A DNA stretch of 51,134 nucleotides from assembly GCF_000613865.1 (NCBI RefSeq), contig NZ_BAJU01000017.1, positions 1 to 51,134 on the forward strand. Direction: 5' to 3'. The stretch comes from Acetobacter okinawensis JCM 25146. GTDB lineage: Bacteria > Pseudomonadota > Alphaproteobacteria > Acetobacterales > Acetobacteraceae. The translations under genes and the position numbers were made by a program. Below the pieces are notes generated by a model, which worked only from the letters and a program-made list of their open reading frames with translations, did no database searches and was not told the DNA's origin. Shown here piece after piece: positions 1 to 9,351 of the stretch. Numbering within the stretch: position 1 is the first letter of the stretch; each line of letters begins with the position of its first letter.

Positions 1-2
1 CG

Positions 3-668
3 CTTGCCCAGCCGGGTGCTGGGGGGCCGCTGGCCGGGTTGCCCCCGCCGCCGGGCCAGCGCATTGCGGTTGCGGACGATGCGGCTTTTTCGTTCCTTTA
101 TGGTCATCTGGCGTTGTTCTGGCGGCAGGCCGGGGCCGAGCTGGTGCCGTTCTCCCCCCTAGCGGACGAAGCGCCTGACCCGTCCTGCACGGCCTGCTGG
201 CTGCCCGGTGGTTACCCCGAGTTGCATGCCGGGCAGCTTGCGGAGGCAGCTACATTCCGCTCCGGGCTGGCCCGGTTTGCCCAGACCCGCGCGGTCCATG
301 GTGAATGCGGGGGGTTTATGGTGCTCGGGCAGGGGCTGGAGGATGCTCAGGGCGTACGGCATACCATGGCTGGACTTCTGGACCATTCCACGTCCTTTGC
401 ACGGCGGAAGCTGAACCTTGGCTACCGTGAGGCCACGTTGCTTGATGATGGCGTGTTAGGGCCGCGTGGGACGCGCCTGCGCGGGCATGAGTTCCATTAT
501 GCAACCGTGCTGGACGCGGGGCGGGATGCACCATTGGCCAGCCTGAACTCGGGTCTGGGGGAGGCTCTGGGGGCCTGTGGGGGGCAGCGTGGTTTTGTGT
601 CCGGTTCTTTTTTCCATGTGTTGGCCACAGTACCTGAGCGGGTGGATGCAGCCATCCCTACTCCGTGA
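3..668 (+). CDS. cobB: Cobyrinate a,c-diamide synthase, C-terminal part
   Basis: The reading frame is already open at the left edge, so the gene starts outside the window; about 221 codons are seen. The visible part is the class I glutamine amidotransferase half of CobB/CbiA, which supplies ammonia for amidation of the a and c side chains of (hydrogeno)cobyrinic acid in the cytoplasm. Seen directly: WLPGGYPELHA, the nucleophile region HGECGGFMVLG with its Cys, and GHEFHYATVL carrying the conserved His. The N-terminal ATP-binding half lies off-window. It is followed on the same strand by cobC, cobO and cobQ, which fits a cobalamin operon. Length and motifs fit the CobB/CbiA family rather than CobQ, whose copy is found separately downstream. 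Confidence 0.9.
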   Translation, partial: LAQPGAGGPLAGLPPPPGQRIAVADDAAFSFLYGHLALFWRQAGAELVPFSPLADEAPDPSCTACWLPGGYPELHAGQLAEAATFRSGLARFAQTRAVHGECGGFMVLGQGLEDAQGVRHTMAGLLDHSTSFARRKLNLGYREATLLDDGVLGPRGTRLRGHEFHYATVLDAGRDAPLASLNSGLGEALGACGGQRGFVSGSFFHVLATVPERVDAAIPTP

Positions 669-792
669 CCCAAAAGGGGGTGGTGGTGTGTCGGGCTTGC
701 AGGCAATGTGAGTGGCAGACACAGACAATGGGTTTGTCTGACCTGTCTTGCGCGCTTGAACAACGGACACAGAGTTAAAGAGGAGACAGGCC

Positions 793-1374
793 ATGCAGTC
801 TTTTCCGGTGTTGCTGGTAAGGCATGCTCCCGTGCTGCTGCCTGATGGTGTCTGCTATGGCAGGCAGGATGTAGCGTTGCGCCCGGGGTGGGAAAAAATT
901 GTATCCGGGCTTTCGGTTCTGGCCAAAGGGGCTGTCTGCCATGTGCTATATAGCTCCCCCGCCCGGCGTTGCCGGGAAATGGCGCAACGGCTCGCACAGG
1001 CAACAGGGATGGAACTGCGCGTGGACCCGCGCCTGTCCGAGCTGGATTTTGGCCAGTGGGAAGGACTGCGCTGGCAGGATATTGAGCGTAGGCAACTGGA
1101 TGAATGGGCCAAAGACCCATCAGCCTTTGCCCCCCCTCAGGGAGAGAGCGGGCGCGCACTATGCCACCGTATAACCGACTTCTGGCAGGAGGTGCAGCAT
1201 AAGGGGGAATCTGTCTGTGTGCTCTCGCACGGGGGGCCGCTGCGTATTCTCAGCGCGCTGGCAGTGGGTGAACAGCCTGAACTGCTTGCTCCTTCCATTC
1301 CGCAGGGGTTTGCACGGTTGTTTATGGTCGAGCAGGCGGTAAGTCCGGCTCTGCCCTGTGCTCAGGCAGGTTAA
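793..1374 (+). CDS. cobC: Histidine phosphatase, probable alpha-ribazole phosphatase
   Basis: 193-aa phosphoglycerate-mutase-like histidine phosphatase. The catalytic LVRHAP motif is at residues 8-13, SSPARRC follows at about 54-60, the LSELDFGQWEGL block carries the acidic residue, and SHGGPLR near 144-150 holds the second His. In the cobalamin setting this family removes the phosphate from alpha-ribazole-5'-phosphate or adenosylcobalamin-5'-phosphate in the last steps of nucleotide loop assembly; that role is inferred from the neighbours. An AAAGAGGAGA ribosome binding site lies 7 bases before the ATG. It sits 124 bases after cobB and 45 before cobO. Note that the name cobC is also used for the threonine-phosphate decarboxylase found at 5245. 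Confidence 0.85.
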   Translation: MQSFPVLLVRHAPVLLPDGVCYGRQDVALRPGWEKIVSGLSVLAKGAVCHVLYSSPARRCREMAQRLAQATGMELRVDPRLSELDFGQWEGLRWQDIERRQLDEWAKDPSAFAPPQGESGRALCHRITDFWQEVQHKGESVCVLSHGGPLRILSALAVGEQPELLAPSIPQGFARLFMVEQAVSPALPCAQAG

Positions 1375-1419
1375 GCAGAACGTACAGACCAAATAGACTG
1401 GTAGGGAACACGGGGCAGT

Positions 1420-2049
1420 ATGAGCGATCAGCAGCACAACACGGCAGAGCACGACGCAGAACGGCATAGGGAGAAAATGCGCAAGCGCAAAGCCGTGCAG
1501 GACCGCGAGGTTGCCAGCAAAAAAACAACCCGGAAAGGGCTGTTGCTGGTCAATACCGGGCCGGGCAAGGGCAAGTCCACGGCGGCTTTTGGTCTGGCAC
1601 TGCGCATGCTGGGGTATGAGCGGCGTGTTGTGGTGGTGCAGTTTATCAAGGGGGCATGGCATACCGGCGAGCGTCGCGCACTGGAACGCTTTGGTGAGCT
1701 GGTCGAATGGCACTCAATGGGCGAGGGATTTACGTGGGAAACACAGGACCGCGCGCGGGACGTGGCGGCCTGCGAGCGCGCATGGGCTGTGGCCGTGCAG
1801 GCGCTGGCAAGGGAGGATGTGGCTCTTGTTGTGCTCGATGAGCTGAATGTGGCCCTGCGGTATGAATATCTGGATATAGAGCGGGTTCTGGCAGACATAG
1901 CCGCCCGTCCTGTGGGGCAGCATGTGGTGGTCACGGGCCGCAACGCTCGCCAGCCTATGCTGGACGCGGCTGATCTGGTGACGGAAATGACGCTGGTCAA
2001 ACATCACTTCAAGGCCGGGGTCAAGGCACAGGAGGGGGTAGAGTTTTGA
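1420..2049 (+). CDS. cobO: Cob(I)yrinic acid a,c-diamide adenosyltransferase
   Basis: 209-aa CobO/BtuR/CobA-type ATP:corrinoid adenosyltransferase, which transfers the 5'-deoxyadenosyl group to cobalt(I). The P-loop variant [10 protein letters not shown] is at residues 45-54 and [14 protein letters not shown] at about 136-149; [18 protein letters not shown] near the C-terminus is typical of the family. The first 40 residues are basic and charged, as often in CobO. The stop overlaps the proposed TTG start of cobQ, and the purine-rich GGAGGGGG at 2032-2039 inside the end of cobO is well placed as the cobQ ribosome binding site, so the two are probably coupled in translation. Confidence 0.93.
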   Translation: MSDQQHNTAEHDAERHREKMRKRKAVQDREVASKKTTRKGLLLVNTGPGKGKSTAAFGLALRMLGYERRVVVVQFIKGAWHTGERRALERFGELVEWHSMGEGFTWETQDRARDVAACERAWAVAVQALAREDVALVVLDELNVALRYEYLDIERVLADIAARPVGQHVVVTGRNARQPMLDAADLVTEMTLVKHHFKAGVKAQEGVEF

Positions 2050-3574
2050 GTGCCCGTGTTCTTATGTTGCAAGGCACAGGCTCAAGTGTTGGAAAATCCA
2101 CTCTGGTTGCGGGGCTGGCCCGTGCGTTAACACGGCGCGGCCTGCGGGTGCTGCCTTTCAAACCCCAGAACATGTCCAACAATGCCGCTGTGACACTGGA
2201 TGGTGGAGAGATCGGGCGGGCACAGGCTCTTCAGGCGCGGGCCTGTGGTGTGGCGCCCATGGCGGACATGAACCCCGTGCTGCTCAAACCGCAGGGCGAG
2301 ACTGGGGCGCAGCTCGTCGTGCGCGGCCAGCGTTGATACGGTGGAGGCCAGAACCTACCAGACGCGCAAAGAGCGCCTTATGCCGCAGGTGCTGGAGAGT
2401 TTTAAAAACCTTGTCTCCAGAGCCGATATTGTTCTGGTCGAAGGTGCTGGCTCCGCTTCGGAAGTAAACCTGCGGCGGCATGATATTGCCAATATGGGTT
2501 TTGCCCATGCCACACAGGCTCCCGTTGTCCTTGTAGGCGATATTGACCGGGGTGGTGTGATTGCAAGCCTTGTTGGGACACAGGTTGTTTTATCGGCGGA
2601 AGATGCAGAAAAAATAAAAGGGTTTGTGGTCAACCGTATGCGTGGTGACCCCACCCTGTTTGCCGATGGCATGCAGTTTGTTGCCCAAAAAACAGGGTGG
2701 CAGGCTCTGGGACTGGTGCCCCATCTGCGATGTGCATGACCTGCCAGCAGAGGATGCCGCTGACCTTCTGAGCACTCTGCGGGTTCGGCATAAGAGGGGG
2801 CATGGCGGTACGCCGCGCTTGCGTATTGTTGTGCCCATTTTACCCATGATTGCCAATTTTGATGATCTGGACCCGCTTTGTGTGGAGCCGGGGGTGGAGG
2901 TTGTGCCTGCTCTGGAAGGGGAAACTTTGCCAGAAGGTGACGTGATTCTGCTCCCCGGCTCCAAGGCAACTCTGGCTGATCTGGCCTGTTTGCGCAGGCG
3001 TGGCTGGGCAGGGCAGATTGTGGAGCATGCGCAAAGTGGCCGGGCTGTTATGGGTATTTGCGGTGGCTACCAGATGCTGGGCCACAGCGTTGCTGACCCA
3101 TCTGGCACGGAGGGAACTGCCAGCACCGCGCAGGGCTTGGGACTATTGCCTGTTCATACTGTGCTGGGGGGACAAAAAAAACTTGAATACGGAACAGGTT
3201 TTCTGGCCCAGGAGGGGCAGCCTGTCGCCGGGTACGAAATGCATATGGGCCAGACAGACCGGGCTTTGGACGCTACACCATTTTTACAGCTTAACGGGCA
3301 TGCGGAAGGGTGCGTGGCGGGTAACGGACTGATCTGGGGGACATATCTGCACGGTATTTTCACACACCGTGCCGCGCGTCTGGCCTTGCTGGCGCGTGCT
3401 GGCGGGGCGGCATTTGCACCGGATGGCGTGTGGGCACGTGCGGGTGAGGGCCTGCCCGACAACCATGACAGCACGGTGGATGCAGCACTGGACCGTCTGG
3501 CTGACCACCTAGAGCAGTATATGGACGTGGACAGTCTGCTCGCGCTGGCCCGTCCGCCTGTTTACGTTGATTAA
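2046..3574 (+). pseudogene. cobQ: Adenosylcobyric acid synthase, split by two apparent frameshifts
   Basis: A full-length CobQ/CbiP (b, d, e and g side-chain amidation) can be read only by changing frame twice. Part 1 (2046-2330) has [10 protein letters not shown] and [10 protein letters not shown]. Part 2 (about 2332-2727) has [14 protein letters not shown] and [15 protein letters not shown]. Part 3 (about 2729-3574) has [19 protein letters not shown], the nucleophile block GICGGYQMLGH and GTYLHGIF. The best fit is one extra C at about 2331 and one at about 2728; no sequence is otherwise missing, and no long homopolymer lies at either point. The start is TTG at 2046, chosen because of the strong GGAGGGGG 6 bases upstream and because LMLQGTGS must be near the N-terminus. 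The clean fit in all three frames argues for sequencing error or very recent mutation rather than old decay. Confidence 0.85.
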
Positions 3575-3608
3575 GCTCCGCCGTGCGGCAGCCAGCATGG
3601 TGTTGGGG

Positions 3609-4247
3609 TTAACGGGCTATCCATTTGCGGCGTGCGGGGTTGCGGTGCTCCCAGCCGCGGCGCTCCAGTTCGGGTGAACTGGCAGGCTCTTGCGGGTAGC
3701 CGACGCACAGATAGGCTAAAAACTGCCACTCGGGGTTGATGCCCAGCACCCTGTTGGCTTCTCTGGGGTCCAGAATGGAAACCCAGCCCACGCCGATCCC
3801 CCGCGCGGTGGCTGCCAGCCAGAAGGTGTGAATGGCCATAACGGCGGACCATGTGGTGGTCTGGGGCATGGTGCCGCGGCCCAGACCACGGCCCTGCTGG
3901 GGATGGGTTTCGCAGAACACGGCAATATGGTGGGGGGCTTCATCCAGCCCTGCTAGCTTGAGAGAGGCGTATCGTTGGGCGTCATCTCCACCGCGCCCGG
4001 CCAGTTCGCGTGCATTGCTTAAGGCAAAGTTCTCGCGGATTGCATGGCGGCGGGTTGGGCTGTCCACTTTTACAAAGCGCCATGGCTCACTCAGCCCCAC
4101 GGAGGGTGCCATGCAGGCGGTTTCCAGCAGATGCTGCAAGGTGTGGTCAGGCAACGGGTCTGTCCGAAAATGGCGCACATCCCTTCGCCACGTAAAAAGC
4201 TGTTCAAGCTCGGCCAGAAACACGGGGGAGAAGGAGGGTGCGTTCAT
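3609..4247 (-). CDS. bluB: 5,6-dimethylbenzimidazole synthase (BluB-type nitroreductase fold)
   Basis: 212-aa flavin-dependent protein of the BluB group, which breaks down FMNH2 with oxygen to make the lower ligand of cobalamin. Seen: the N-terminal FTWRRDVRHFRTDPLP, the FMN-binding ETACMAPSVGLSEPWRF, and the C-terminal GWVSILDP / LAYLCVGYP blocks typical of BluB rather than of ordinary nitroreductases. The frame is open much further upstream, but the family start matches the Met at 4247, where ATGA overlaps the cobD stop (4244-4247). It therefore belongs to a two-gene unit with cobD, convergent with cobQ. Confidence 0.9.
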   Translation of the reverse strand: MNAPSFSPVFLAELEQLFTWRRDVRHFRTDPLPDHTLQHLLETACMAPSVGLSEPWRFVKVDSPTRRHAIRENFALSNARELAGRGGDDAQRYASLKLAGLDEAPHHIAVFCETHPQQGRGLGRGTMPQTTTWSAVMAIHTFWLAATARGIGVGWVSILDPREANRVLGINPEWQFLAYLCVGYPQEPASSPELERRGWEHRNPARRKWIAR

Positions 4248-5233
4248 TGTGCTATCATGCAGCCAAGTGCGGTGCACAGCAAGCCGGCAATCAGCACGCC
4301 GCAGGCCCGCCGGTACAGGTGTAACCCACGCTCCAGATCGGCGGTTCTTGCTCCTGACGTGCCACTGCCAATCCATGGGTCTTTGGTCATGTGTCCACCG
4401 TAGGAGCGTGGGCCTGCCAGCAGGGTGTTCAGGGCTGCGGCCATGGCGGCCTCGGGCCAGCCAGCATTGGGGGAGCGGTGGCGTGGCGCATCCCGTCTGA
4501 CGGTCTGCCAGATGTGGGGCCATTTCTGCCGTGGGGCTGCCAGCATAAGGCACAGGGCGGCAAGGCGGGAGGCTGGCAGGTTTATCAGATCATCCAGTCG
4601 GGCGGCTGCCATGCCAAAAGCTTTATAACGGGGGCTCATATGCCCGATCATGCTGTCTGCCGTGTTGACGGATTTGTAAAAAACAGCCCCCGGCAGCCCA
4701 AAGAGTGCGGTCCACAGGAGCGGGGCAACAATACCATCGGAAAAGTTCTCAGCCAGACTTTCCAGCGCTGCACGCACAATACCCGCTTCATCCAGTGCTG
4801 ATGTGTCCCGCCCGACAATCATGCTAACGGCTTTTCGGCCACCGGGCAGGCCATTCTGGCGCAGGGCCGTGCCCACAGCGCGCACATGGCCCCACAAGGA
4901 GCGCTGCGCAACAAGTGTGCTGGCCAGAGCAGCCTGCACAAGCAGCATGACAGGCGCTGGCAAAAGAGTATAACCCACCCCCAGCAGGGCGGCTGTCAGG
5001 GCAACGGGTATGGCAATAATCAGGGCCAGCGCTACAAAGCCCAGCATATGGCGCATCTGTTCTGGAGTGTCGGCCCTGTTCAGTGCGCGCTCCAGCCTGT
5101 CTATCAGTGCGCCAACCCACATAACGGGGTGGCCGATCAGGCCCAGCAGGCGGGGTGGATAGCCCCACAGGGCCTCCATGCCAGCGGCAAGGGCAGCAAC
5201 AGGCAGGGTGATGGAGAGGGGAAAAAGCAGCAT
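4244..5233 (-). CDS. cobD: Adenosylcobinamide-phosphate synthase
   Basis: 329-aa CobD/CbiB integral membrane protein that joins the aminopropanol phosphate (or threonine-derived) arm to adenosylcobyric acid. The N-terminal hydrophobic stretch is followed by GLIGHPVMWVGALIDRLERALN, the middle by ALESLAENFSDGIVAPLLWT, and then NTADSMIGHMSPRYKAFG, all hallmark blocks. The stop overlaps the bluB start as ATGA. The gene is divergent from the threonine-phosphate decarboxylase at 5245 with only about 11 bases between the two start codons, so any divergent promoters must overlap coding sequence or lie inside it. Confidence 0.93.
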   Translation of the reverse strand: MLLFPLSITLPVAALAAGMEALWGYPPRLLGLIGHPVMWVGALIDRLERALNRADTPEQMRHMLGFVALALIIAIPVALTAALLGVGYTLLPAPVMLLVQAALASTLVAQRSLWGHVRAVGTALRQNGLPGGRKAVSMIVGRDTSALDEAGIVRAALESLAENFSDGIVAPLLWTALFGLPGAVFYKSVNTADSMIGHMSPRYKAFGMAAARLDDLINLPASRLAALCLMLAAPRQKWPHIWQTVRRDAPRHRSPNAGWPEAAMAAALNTLLAGPRSYGGHMTKDPWIGSGTSGARTADLERGLHLYRRACGVLIAGLLCTALGCMIAQ

Positions 5234-5244
5234 GGGAGGTGGGT

Positions 5245-6357
5245 ATGAACACTAAGCAGACACAAAAGGTCATGGACGCTACCATGCCGCAGGGTGTGCC
5301 ACCTAATGCTTTGTCCGCCGGAAGGGAGCAGGTGCCGCTGTTTAGCCATGGTGGGCAGGTCAAAGCCGTCATGCAGTATTTTGCCGGAGCAGAGCAGCCA
5401 TTTGTTGACCTGTCGACTGGAATTAGCCCTTTTGCCTATCCGCTGGTTTTGCCTGAGCGCAGGGCTTTGCATCACCTGCCTGAGGAGGGGGAGGAGCAGG
5501 CTCTCCAGCAGGCGGCGGCCAGTGCTTATGGTGTTGCCACACCCGATATGGTGGTTAGCGGGGCTGGGAGCCAGAGCCTTATTGCGTTGTTGCCACGTCT
5601 GCTGAAGGTACAAAAAGCCTGTGTTCTGGGGCCGACCTATTCCGGTCACCGGCTTGCGTGGGAGCACAATGCGGTGCCGTGCGAGGGGGCTACGCATGTG
5701 CATCAACTTAGCCTTGCCGCGCAGCAGGGCGGCGTGGCGTGTGTTGTCTGCAACCCGAATAATCCTGATGGGCGGCTACTGGAGCGGCACACTCTGCTCG
5801 CTCTGGCGGATCAATGTGCGCGGGCACAAAGCTGGCTTGTGGTGGACGAGGCCTTTGGGGATTTTGAGAGCCAGAGCATGGCTCCCCTGCTGCCACACCC
5901 AGCACTTGTGGTGCTGCGTTCATTTGGCAAGACCTATGGGCTCCCCGGTGTGCGTCTGGGCTTTCTGCTGGCTTCCGCGGTCCTTGCACAGCGCGCGCGG
6001 GACCTGCTGGGGGCATGGCCGGTCGGTGCGCTGGCATTGGCTGCAGGGCAGCAGGCACTGGTGGATACGCAGTGGCTGGAGCAGGCAGCGCACAAGGCCC
6101 GCATGGCCCATGACCGGCTGGTTAGCATGCTGCATAAGGCGGGGCTTGCGTGCCGGGGCCAGTCAACCCTGTTTACTCTGGTGGATGTGGCGCAGGCTTA
6201 TGCCTTGTGGGTGCATTTATGCCAGCACGGCATTGTCACCCGTCGGTTTGCAGAGCGGCCACACTGCCTGCGCATTGGTCTGCCAGCAGACGAGGCAGAA
6301 TGGTCCCGACTGGCGTGCGCACTGGCAGCATGGCAGGCAGGCCATAGTGCGGCATAG
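5245..6357 (+). CDS. cobC: Threonine-phosphate decarboxylase-like PLP enzyme
   Basis: 370-aa fold-type I PLP enzyme of the histidinol-phosphate aminotransferase-like family. Seen: FSHGGQ and DLSTGISPFAYP near the N-terminus, VVCNPNNPDGR, VVDEAFGDFE and the PLP-lysine block SFGKTYGLPGVRLGF. In cobalamin clusters this protein (CobC in Pseudomonas naming, CobD in Salmonella) makes aminopropanol phosphate from threonine phosphate for attachment by the CobD/CbiB protein encoded next door on the other strand. The ATG at 5245 is preferred over the in-frame GTG at 5239 because GGAGG ends 5 bases before it. Confidence 0.87.
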   Translation: MNTKQTQKVMDATMPQGVPPNALSAGREQVPLFSHGGQVKAVMQYFAGAEQPFVDLSTGISPFAYPLVLPERRALHHLPEEGEEQALQQAAASAYGVATPDMVVSGAGSQSLIALLPRLLKVQKACVLGPTYSGHRLAWEHNAVPCEGATHVHQLSLAAQQGGVACVVCNPNNPDGRLLERHTLLALADQCARAQSWLVVDEAFGDFESQSMAPLLPHPALVVLRSFGKTYGLPGVRLGFLLASAVLAQRARDLLGAWPVGALALAAGQQALVDTQWLEQAAHKARMAHDRLVSMLHKAGLACRGQSTLFTLVDVAQAYALWVHLCQHGIVTRRFAERPHCLRIGLPADEAEWSRLACALAAWQAGHSAA

Positions 6358-6508
6358 GGTGTTGGGGCGAGGGTGAACGTGCGGATTAAGGCGCTTGGGC
6401 CAGAATTATTCGTCTTGTCATATTTTCATCAAACTGTTTGTCACGCTTTCCTCTTCCCTTTTTTGCGGCATGCTTCATAGAAGGAAACAGGCAGAAAAGG
6501 ATAACGCC

Positions 6509-6772
6509 ATGCAAGACCAAGACGAAGTTGTCGTAGGCTACCTCATCCAGCGTGAAGACGCGGAGGGCGAACTGTCGTTCTGGGAGCCGCGTAACGAGTG
6601 GCAGGAAGACCCCAATGAAGGCAAACTCTACGAAAAAGTAGAGGAGGCGGAAGCCGACGCCAAAGCCCTGCAGGAAGGTGATGACGCAACCATTACCGTT
6701 GAACTGGTCTTTGAAGCAGATGACGAAGACTGGGACGAAGAAGACGAAGAAGAAGAGGCCCCCAAGGCCTGA
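6509..6772 (+). CDS. Small very acidic protein of unknown function
   Basis: 87-aa protein with no recognised domain. The first 50 residues look folded (VVVGYLIQREDAEGELSFWE), while the C-terminal 20 are almost entirely Asp/Glu (ADDEDWDEEDEEEE). No signal peptide or membrane segment. The frame is open from 6395, but the Met at 6509 follows an AAAAGGA site at suitable spacing and the upstream part does not look protein-like. It stands alone between the divergent and convergent cob genes and ends before a GC-rich hairpin. A link to cobalamin synthesis is only positional. Confidence 0.7.
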   Translation: MQDQDEVVVGYLIQREDAEGELSFWEPRNEWQEDPNEGKLYEKVEEAEADAKALQEGDDATITVELVFEADDEDWDEEDEEEEAPKA

Positions 6773-6781
6773 GCAGGCAGC

Positions 6782-6818
6782 ACCGCGCGCCCCGTCTTTA
6801 AGAGGGTGGGCGCGCGGT
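6782..6818. terminator. GC-rich hairpin between convergent genes
   Basis: A perfect 11-bp inverted repeat (6782-6792 with 6808-6818, arm ACCGCGCGCCC) separated by 15 bases lies between the end of the acidic protein gene and the end of cobS. It has no T-run on either side, so it is only a terminator candidate; its position between two convergent genes is the main support. Confidence 0.45.
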
Positions 6819-6848
6819 ACACCTCCATGTGGTGCCTGCCGCTTGCAG

Positions 6849-7683
6849 TCAGGCCAGAGCGGCATAAAAGCTGAGCAGCAGGCATTCCACCAGCACTGCG
6901 CAGCCGCCCAGCACATCCCCCGTAAAACCGCCCAGAATACGCTTTGCCCATAGTGCCACCAGCCATGCCGTGGCGCAGCCTATGCCTATGGGGGCTACGG
7001 TGTGTGCAAAATAGGGCCACAGGGGTAGCTCCCCGGTATGCCCTGCAAAAGGCAGACCCAGCACGACCGCCAATGCACAAACTACTGCTCCCCCCAAAGA
7101 GCTGCGAGGGACGGGGTACAGCATACGGGCCAGTCCGTCCGGGCGGGCGGGTGGAATGGATGCGGGCAGCAGGAGCATGGCCATTCTGGCAAGGCAGGCG
7201 GTTATGGCGCAGGCCATAATGGCGGAATGCACAGGCAATGCCGCCAGAGCCGCAGCGCGGACCAGCAGGCTCAGGCTCAGTGCGATAACTCCATAACTGC
7301 CCACGTGGCTGTCACGCATGATGGCCAGTTTACGCTCTGGTGTGGTAGCGCCAAAGCTGTCGGCCATGTCTGCTAGGCCGTCCTCGTGTAAAGCGCCAGT
7401 CAGTGCGGTCTGGCAGGCAAGGGCAAGACCGGCAGCAGCAAGAGCGGGTACATGTGCCATGCGTAACATGGCCAGTACACAGCCGCTGCCTGCCCCAATT
7501 CCTGCGGCAATCAGGGGCCAGCACCAGATGGAGCGCGCCATTGGCCATGGTGCAGCACCTGGTTCTGAAGGCAGGGGGGGCTAACCATGCGGCAGGCAGG
7601 CGGGTCAACAGGGCAAGGCCACAGGCAAGGTCCAGCCTGCACCGGCTTGCCAGAGTCTTGGGCAGGGTTGGTGCTGGCATCAT
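6849..7683 (-). pseudogene. cobS: Adenosylcobinamide-GDP ribazoletransferase, apparent frameshift in a C7 run
   Basis: CobS/CobV joins adenosylcobinamide-GDP to alpha-ribazole(-phosphate) in the inner membrane. The C-terminal 230 codons (6849-7541) carry ALHEDGLADMADSFG, the metal-binding block of the family, and DSHVGSYGVIAL, with several hydrophobic segments. The N-terminus (DLACGLALLTRLPAAWLAPP) is in another frame starting at 7683; the two join through the run of seven G on the plus strand at 7574-7580, where removing one base restores a continuous protein. A homopolymer shift of this kind is a classic sequencing error. The start ATG overlaps the cobT stop as ATGA (7680-7683). Confidence 0.85.
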
Positions 7684-8724
7684 GCTTTTTCAGAGACAGC
7701 AGCCTGTGCAAAGGTTGCCATGCCGGTGTGGCAGGCAACTGCTGCGCGCAAAAGAGGAATGGTGAGTGCGGCGCCAGAAGCCTCTCCCAGACGCAGGCCA
7801 AGACCGCTTAAAATTGGTGTCATCCGCAGGTGTTGTGCCAGACGGGCGGTTTGCCCAGTGGGGGTTGGGCAGTGGGAGAGCACTGTGTGGTCCAGCGCAT
7901 TGGGGTGCAGGTGTGCCAGAGGGGCCACGGCTGCGGTGCAGACAAAACCATCCAGTATGACAGGAATATGCATCAGCCGTGCTGCAAGGGCGGCACCGAG
8001 TGTTGCTGCCAGTTCATACCCACCCAGCCGCCGTGCGACGTCAAGCGGGTCGTCCAGATGGGCCGCATGGTGGGCCAGTGCGGTATCAATGACCATTGCT
8101 TTGTGCGCAGTGCCTGCTGCGTCCAGCCCGGTGCCCTGTCCTGCCCAGTCTGTGCCGCTCTGGTGGGTCAGGGCTGCGCATAGCTGATGCGGCCGTGGTG
8201 TTGCCAATGCCCATTTCGCCTAGGCACAGCAGGTCGCAGTCTGGGGGTACTGCGTTAAACCCAACCTGCACGGCGGACAGGAACTCCGCTTCTGTCATGG
8301 CCGGGGCAAGGGTAAAATCTGCTGTAGGGGCCAGATCATGCACCGCCACCACAGCCAGTCTGGCGTGTGCTACGCGCGCAATCTGGTTGATGGCAGCGCC
8401 ACCACGCTGGAAGTTCTGCACCATCTGCGCCGTAACTTCCACCGGCCAGGGGGAGACATGGTGCGCCATAACACCATGATTACCCGCAAAAATAAGCACA
8501 TGAACATGCTCCAGCCGTGGGGTGGCGCTGTGTTGCCATCCGCCTAGCCAGCGTGTCATCTCCTCCAGTTGTCCAAGACTGCCCGGAGGTTTGGTCAGTG
8601 TGGCCTCCCTTTGGGCAATGGCGTGCTGCACCTGCGTGTTGGCGGGGGGCAGGTCCATGCACAGCGCGCGCAGTGCGTGCAGGGACAGGGGAGCGCTGGG
8701 GCGTGGTGATAAGGAAGAAGGCAT
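7680..8724 (-). pseudogene. cobT: Nicotinate-nucleotide-dimethylbenzimidazole phosphoribosyltransferase, one apparent frameshift
   Basis: CobT (CobU in Pseudomonas naming) makes alpha-ribazole-5'-phosphate from nicotinate mononucleotide and dimethylbenzimidazole, the product of the nearby bluB. N-terminal part (8724 down to about 8183): KPPGSLGQLEEM, FAGNHGVMAHHVSPWP, FQRGGAAINQIAR and CLGEMGIGNTTAASA. C-terminal part (about 8180 to 7680): ALTHQSGTDWAGQGTG, LGGYELAATLGAALAA, VILDGFVCTAA and LGEASGAA. A single extra base in the stretch around 8178-8184 separates them. Both halves keep all family blocks, so the break is recent or a read error. The stop overlaps the cobS start. Divergent from cobU with 36 bases between starts. 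Confidence 0.87.
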
Positions 8725-8760
8725 GGTGGCAATTGTGTGCTGTTATGGAGGTTCAGGCAA

Positions 8761-9351
8761 ATGGAAACAGGGCTGGACGGGCGTATGAGTGGCATAACCC
8801 TTTGTGCGGGGGCAGGTGGTGCGGCAGGTAGCCTGCTTGTGTTGGGTGGGGCAAGGTCGGGCAAAAGCCGCTTTGCCGAGAGCGCAATAACCGCCTTGCC
8901 TGGACCATGGATCTATCTGGCCACGGGGAGTGCGTTTGATACGGAAATGCACGAGCGCATTGCCCGGCACAAACAGCAGCGCAGTCAGTCGGGCTGGCAG
9001 ACGGTGGAGGAACCGCTGGATGTGGCAGCCGTGCTCCGCCAGTATGCTACCACTCCTGTGCTGCTGGACTGCCTGACCTTGTGGCTGACCAACCTTTTGC
9101 TGGCCGAGTGTGATGTGGAGGGGCCGGTTCAGGCCCTGCTTGCCAGCCTGAATGTGCGCAAAGCCCCAACCGTTATGGTTGGGAATGAGGTCGGGCTGGG
9201 TATTGTGCCACAAAGCCCGCTGGGGCGGCGCTTCAGGGACGAGGCAGGGTTGCTGCACCAACGTCTGGCAGCCTGTATGGGCAAGGTCGTGTTTGTGGCC
9301 GCAGGGTTGCCGCTGGTGCTTAAGAACACAGGCATGCCAAGCCAAGCGTGA
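8761..9351 (+). CDS. cobU: Bifunctional adenosylcobinamide kinase / adenosylcobinamide-phosphate guanylyltransferase
   Basis: 196-aa CobU/CobP. The P-loop VLGGARSGKS is near residues 26-35, followed by IYLATGSAFDTEMHERIARH, whose terminal His corresponds to the guanylylated residue of the family, then QTVEEP, LLDCLTLWLTNLL and VGNEVGLGIVP. It phosphorylates adenosylcobinamide and then attaches GMP to give the GDP-activated substrate of cobS. The ATG at 8761 is chosen because GGAGG at 8747-8751 lies 9 bases upstream. Divergent from cobT. Confidence 0.92.
   Translation: METGLDGRMSGITLCAGAGGAAGSLLVLGGARSGKSRFAESAITALPGPWIYLATGSAFDTEMHERIARHKQQRSQSGWQTVEEPLDVAAVLRQYATTPVLLDCLTLWLTNLLLAECDVEGPVQALLASLNVRKAPTVMVGNEVGLGIVPQSPLGRRFRDEAGLLHQRLAACMGKVVFVAAGLPLVLKNTGMPSQA

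Noticed and set aside
2046..3574. Programmed frameshifting in cobQ
   Set aside because: Two shifts are needed, neither at a slippery heptamer or run, and many other genes in the window show similar breaks.
4360..4367. GCCACTG, resembling the end of a cobalamin riboswitch B12 box
   Set aside because: It is inside the cobD coding region with no surrounding riboswitch stems, so chance match.
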